From: Arthrobacter sp. SLBN-100
Lineage (GTDB): Bacteria; Actinomycetota; Actinomycetes; Actinomycetales; Micrococcaceae
Length of the DNA: 64,000 bases
Assembly (NCBI RefSeq): GCF_006715305.1
Contig: NZ_VFMY01000001.1
Coordinates: forward strand, 3,534,001 to 3,598,000
Direction: 5' to 3'
The position numbers were made by a program, and so were the translations under genes. Every line of letters starts with the position of its first letter. Position 1 is the first letter of the stretch. Below are positions 63,110 to 64,000 of the stretch, one piece after another. The notes below the pieces were generated by a model. It was given only the letters and a program-made list of their open reading frames with translations. It was not told where the DNA came from and searched no databases.

Positions 63110-63604
63110 TCAGGCCGTGACCTGGCGCTTGGAGGAAATCACCCCGGTGTCGAAGCCGGCCAGGTGAAGTCCGCCGTGGAAGCGTGCATGCTCGATCTTC
63201 ACGCACCGGTCCATCACTACATTCAGGCCGGCAGCTTCCGCGCCTGCGGCCACACCCTCGTGCCAGGACCCCAGCTGCAGCCAGAGGGTTTTCGCCCCTG
63301 CGGCCACGGCCTCGTCCAGCACATCCGGAAGGTCGTCGTGCTTGCGGAACACGTCAACGATGTCCGGGCTTTCCGGCAGGTCCGCGAGGGAGGCGTAGCT
63401 GGGCTGGCCCAGGATCTCCTTGACCACCGGGTTCACGAAGTACACCTTGTAGCGGGTGGAGGACAACAGGTACGTGGCCACAAAGTAGCTGGCCCGCGAC
63501 GGCTTGTCGGAGGCACCCACAATGGCAATGGATTTCGCTTGCCGGAGCAGGTTCAGGCGCTCGGGGGCCGCCGGCCCGGACCAGGTGCGCTGGGCGGTGC
63601 TCAT
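63110..63604 (-). CDS. CoA-binding domain protein
   Basis: Protein of 164 residues starting at ATG 63604 (overlapping the stop of the upstream gene, ATGA). IAIVGASDKPSRASYFVATYLL and IVDVFRKHDDLPDVLDEAVAAGAKTLWLQLGSWHEG match the CoA-binding Rossmann domain of the succinyl-CoA synthetase alpha type. It occurs as a stand-alone protein in many bacteria, with unknown role. Overlap suggests co-translation with the metY-like gene. Confidence 0.87.
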   Translation of the reverse strand: MSTAQRTWSGPAAPERLNLLRQAKSIAIVGASDKPSRASYFVATYLLSSTRYKVYFVNPVVKEILGQPSYASLADLPESPDIVDVFRKHDDLPDVLDEAVAAGAKTLWLQLGSWHEGVAAGAEAAGLNVVMDRCVKIEHARFHGGLHLAGFDTGVISSKRQVTA

Positions 63605-64000
63605 GCGTGTGCTCCGATCGTGCAGGCGTCTGCGGGTTCCGTGCGGGCGACGGCATCTTCCGCCGCCACGTTCGTCGCTTCTGTGAGCGCCTGGTCGAGG
63701 TCCCACAGGATGTCCTCGATGTCCTCCAGGCCCACGGAAATGCGGACCAGGTCCTCCGGCACGCCGGCTGACTCGAGCTGGGCGGGGCTGAGCTGCTGAT
63801 GGGTGGTGCTGCCCGGGTGGATCACCAGGGTGCGGGAATCACCCACGTTGGCCAGGTGTGAGGCCAGCTGGAGGGACTCGATGAACTTCTGGCCCGCAGC
63901 GCGCCCGCCCTTCACGCCGAAGGAGAAGACCGATCCAGGGCCCAGCGGCAGGTACTTCCGTGCCCGCTTGAAGTGCGGGTGGGAGGGCAGGCCGGAGTAG
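63601..64000 (-). CDS. O-acetylhomoserine aminocarboxypropyltransferase-like, 5' partial
   Basis: The C-terminal 133 residues of a PLP-dependent Cys/Met metabolism enzyme, running off the right edge. HPHFKRARKYLP, SFGVKGGRAAGQKFI, ANVGDSRTLVIHPGSTTHQQLS and VRISVGLEDIEDILWDLDQAL are typical of MetY/O-acetylhomoserine sulfhydrylases (family C-termini). It makes homocysteine from O-acetylhomoserine and sulfide. The stop overlaps the CoA-binding gene start. Confidence 0.9.
   Translation of the reverse strand, partial: YSGLPSHPHFKRARKYLPLGPGSVFSFGVKGGRAAGQKFIESLQLASHLANVGDSRTLVIHPGSTTHQQLSPAQLESAGVPEDLVRISVGLEDIEDILWDLDQALTEATNVAAEDAVARTEPADACTIGAHA

Noticed and set aside
1..64000. CRISPR arrays, insertion sequences, integrases, biosynthetic clusters
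   Set aside because: I saw no spaced direct repeats, transposases, integrases, or PKS/NRPS genes anywhere in the window.

Overview
The window looks like chromosomal DNA of a high-GC Gram-positive soil actinobacterium of the Micrococcaceae, most likely Arthrobacter or Pseudarthrobacter. I infer this from strong GC bias at third codon positions, frequent GTG and TTG starts, four-base ATGA gene overlaps, and the gene content: a tricarboxylate transporter with a CitA-type kinase, a GH68 levansucrase, an actinobacterial Asp23/AmaP operon, and DUF3151. I see no prophage, transposase, insertion sequence or CRISPR array. Nearly all genes are intact.

Layout. 1-4.7 kb: a truncated tctC lipoprotein gene, a divergent CitA/CitB-like two-component pair, then an atypical CDF transporter overlapping a short solute-binding lipoprotein. 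4.7-9.4 kb: formimidoylglutamase, a cation/proton antiporter, a purine (NCS2) permease and a CopC copper protein. 9.4-14.4 kb: a short FAD-type protein, a tandem universal stress protein and a rifampicin-phosphotransferase-like PEP-utilizing enzyme. 14.4-17.7 kb: an exported LolA/RseB-like protein with an ABC-2 exporter. 17.7-21.3 kb: a zinc CDF exporter, a small zincin, an EamA transporter and a PHP protein. 21.3-21.8 kb: tRNA-Glu, tRNA-Asp and tRNA-Phe with a promoter and a terminator. 22-33 kb is the sugar region: secreted levansucrase, the Asp23/AmaP envelope operon, a GH13 alpha-glucosidase broken by a two-base insertion, a divergent sugar ABC importer, and a LacI regulator. LacI-type operators of the same design lie before the levansucrase and in the divergent promoter region, so they may form one regulon.

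33-47 kb: exonuclease III, a valine-degradation operon (mmsA, a 3-hydroxyisobutyryl-CoA hydrolase-like gene, mmsB, enoyl-CoA hydratase), DedA, MarR, acyl-CoA dehydrogenase, SDR, cold-shock protein, and a thiolase/CoA-transferase operon facing an IclR regulator with palindromic operators. 48-64 kb is mostly housekeeping: nadE, pyrE, a GAF-ANTAR protein, HAD phosphatase, TrmH-type methyltransferase, fbaA, DUF3151, a uracil-DNA-glycosylase-like protein, a MetE-like methyltransferase behind a SAM-I riboswitch, M14 carboxypeptidase, purA, a YegP-like protein, an ECF sigma factor with a membrane partner, a CoA-binding protein and the 3' end of a metY-type gene.

The most useful non-gene observations are the SAM-I riboswitch, the dinucleotide frameshift in the alpha-glucosidase, a LuxR-type helix-turn-helix relic in the cspA leader, a 12-bp hairpin at the start of the first sugar permease gene, and a set of GC-rich hairpins between gene 3' ends. 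I did not find a clearly new multi-gene system. The best candidates for under-described biology are the atypical CDF plus half-length binding protein pair, the stress-protein/PEP-enzyme pair, and the ECF sigma factor with its unusual membrane partner.
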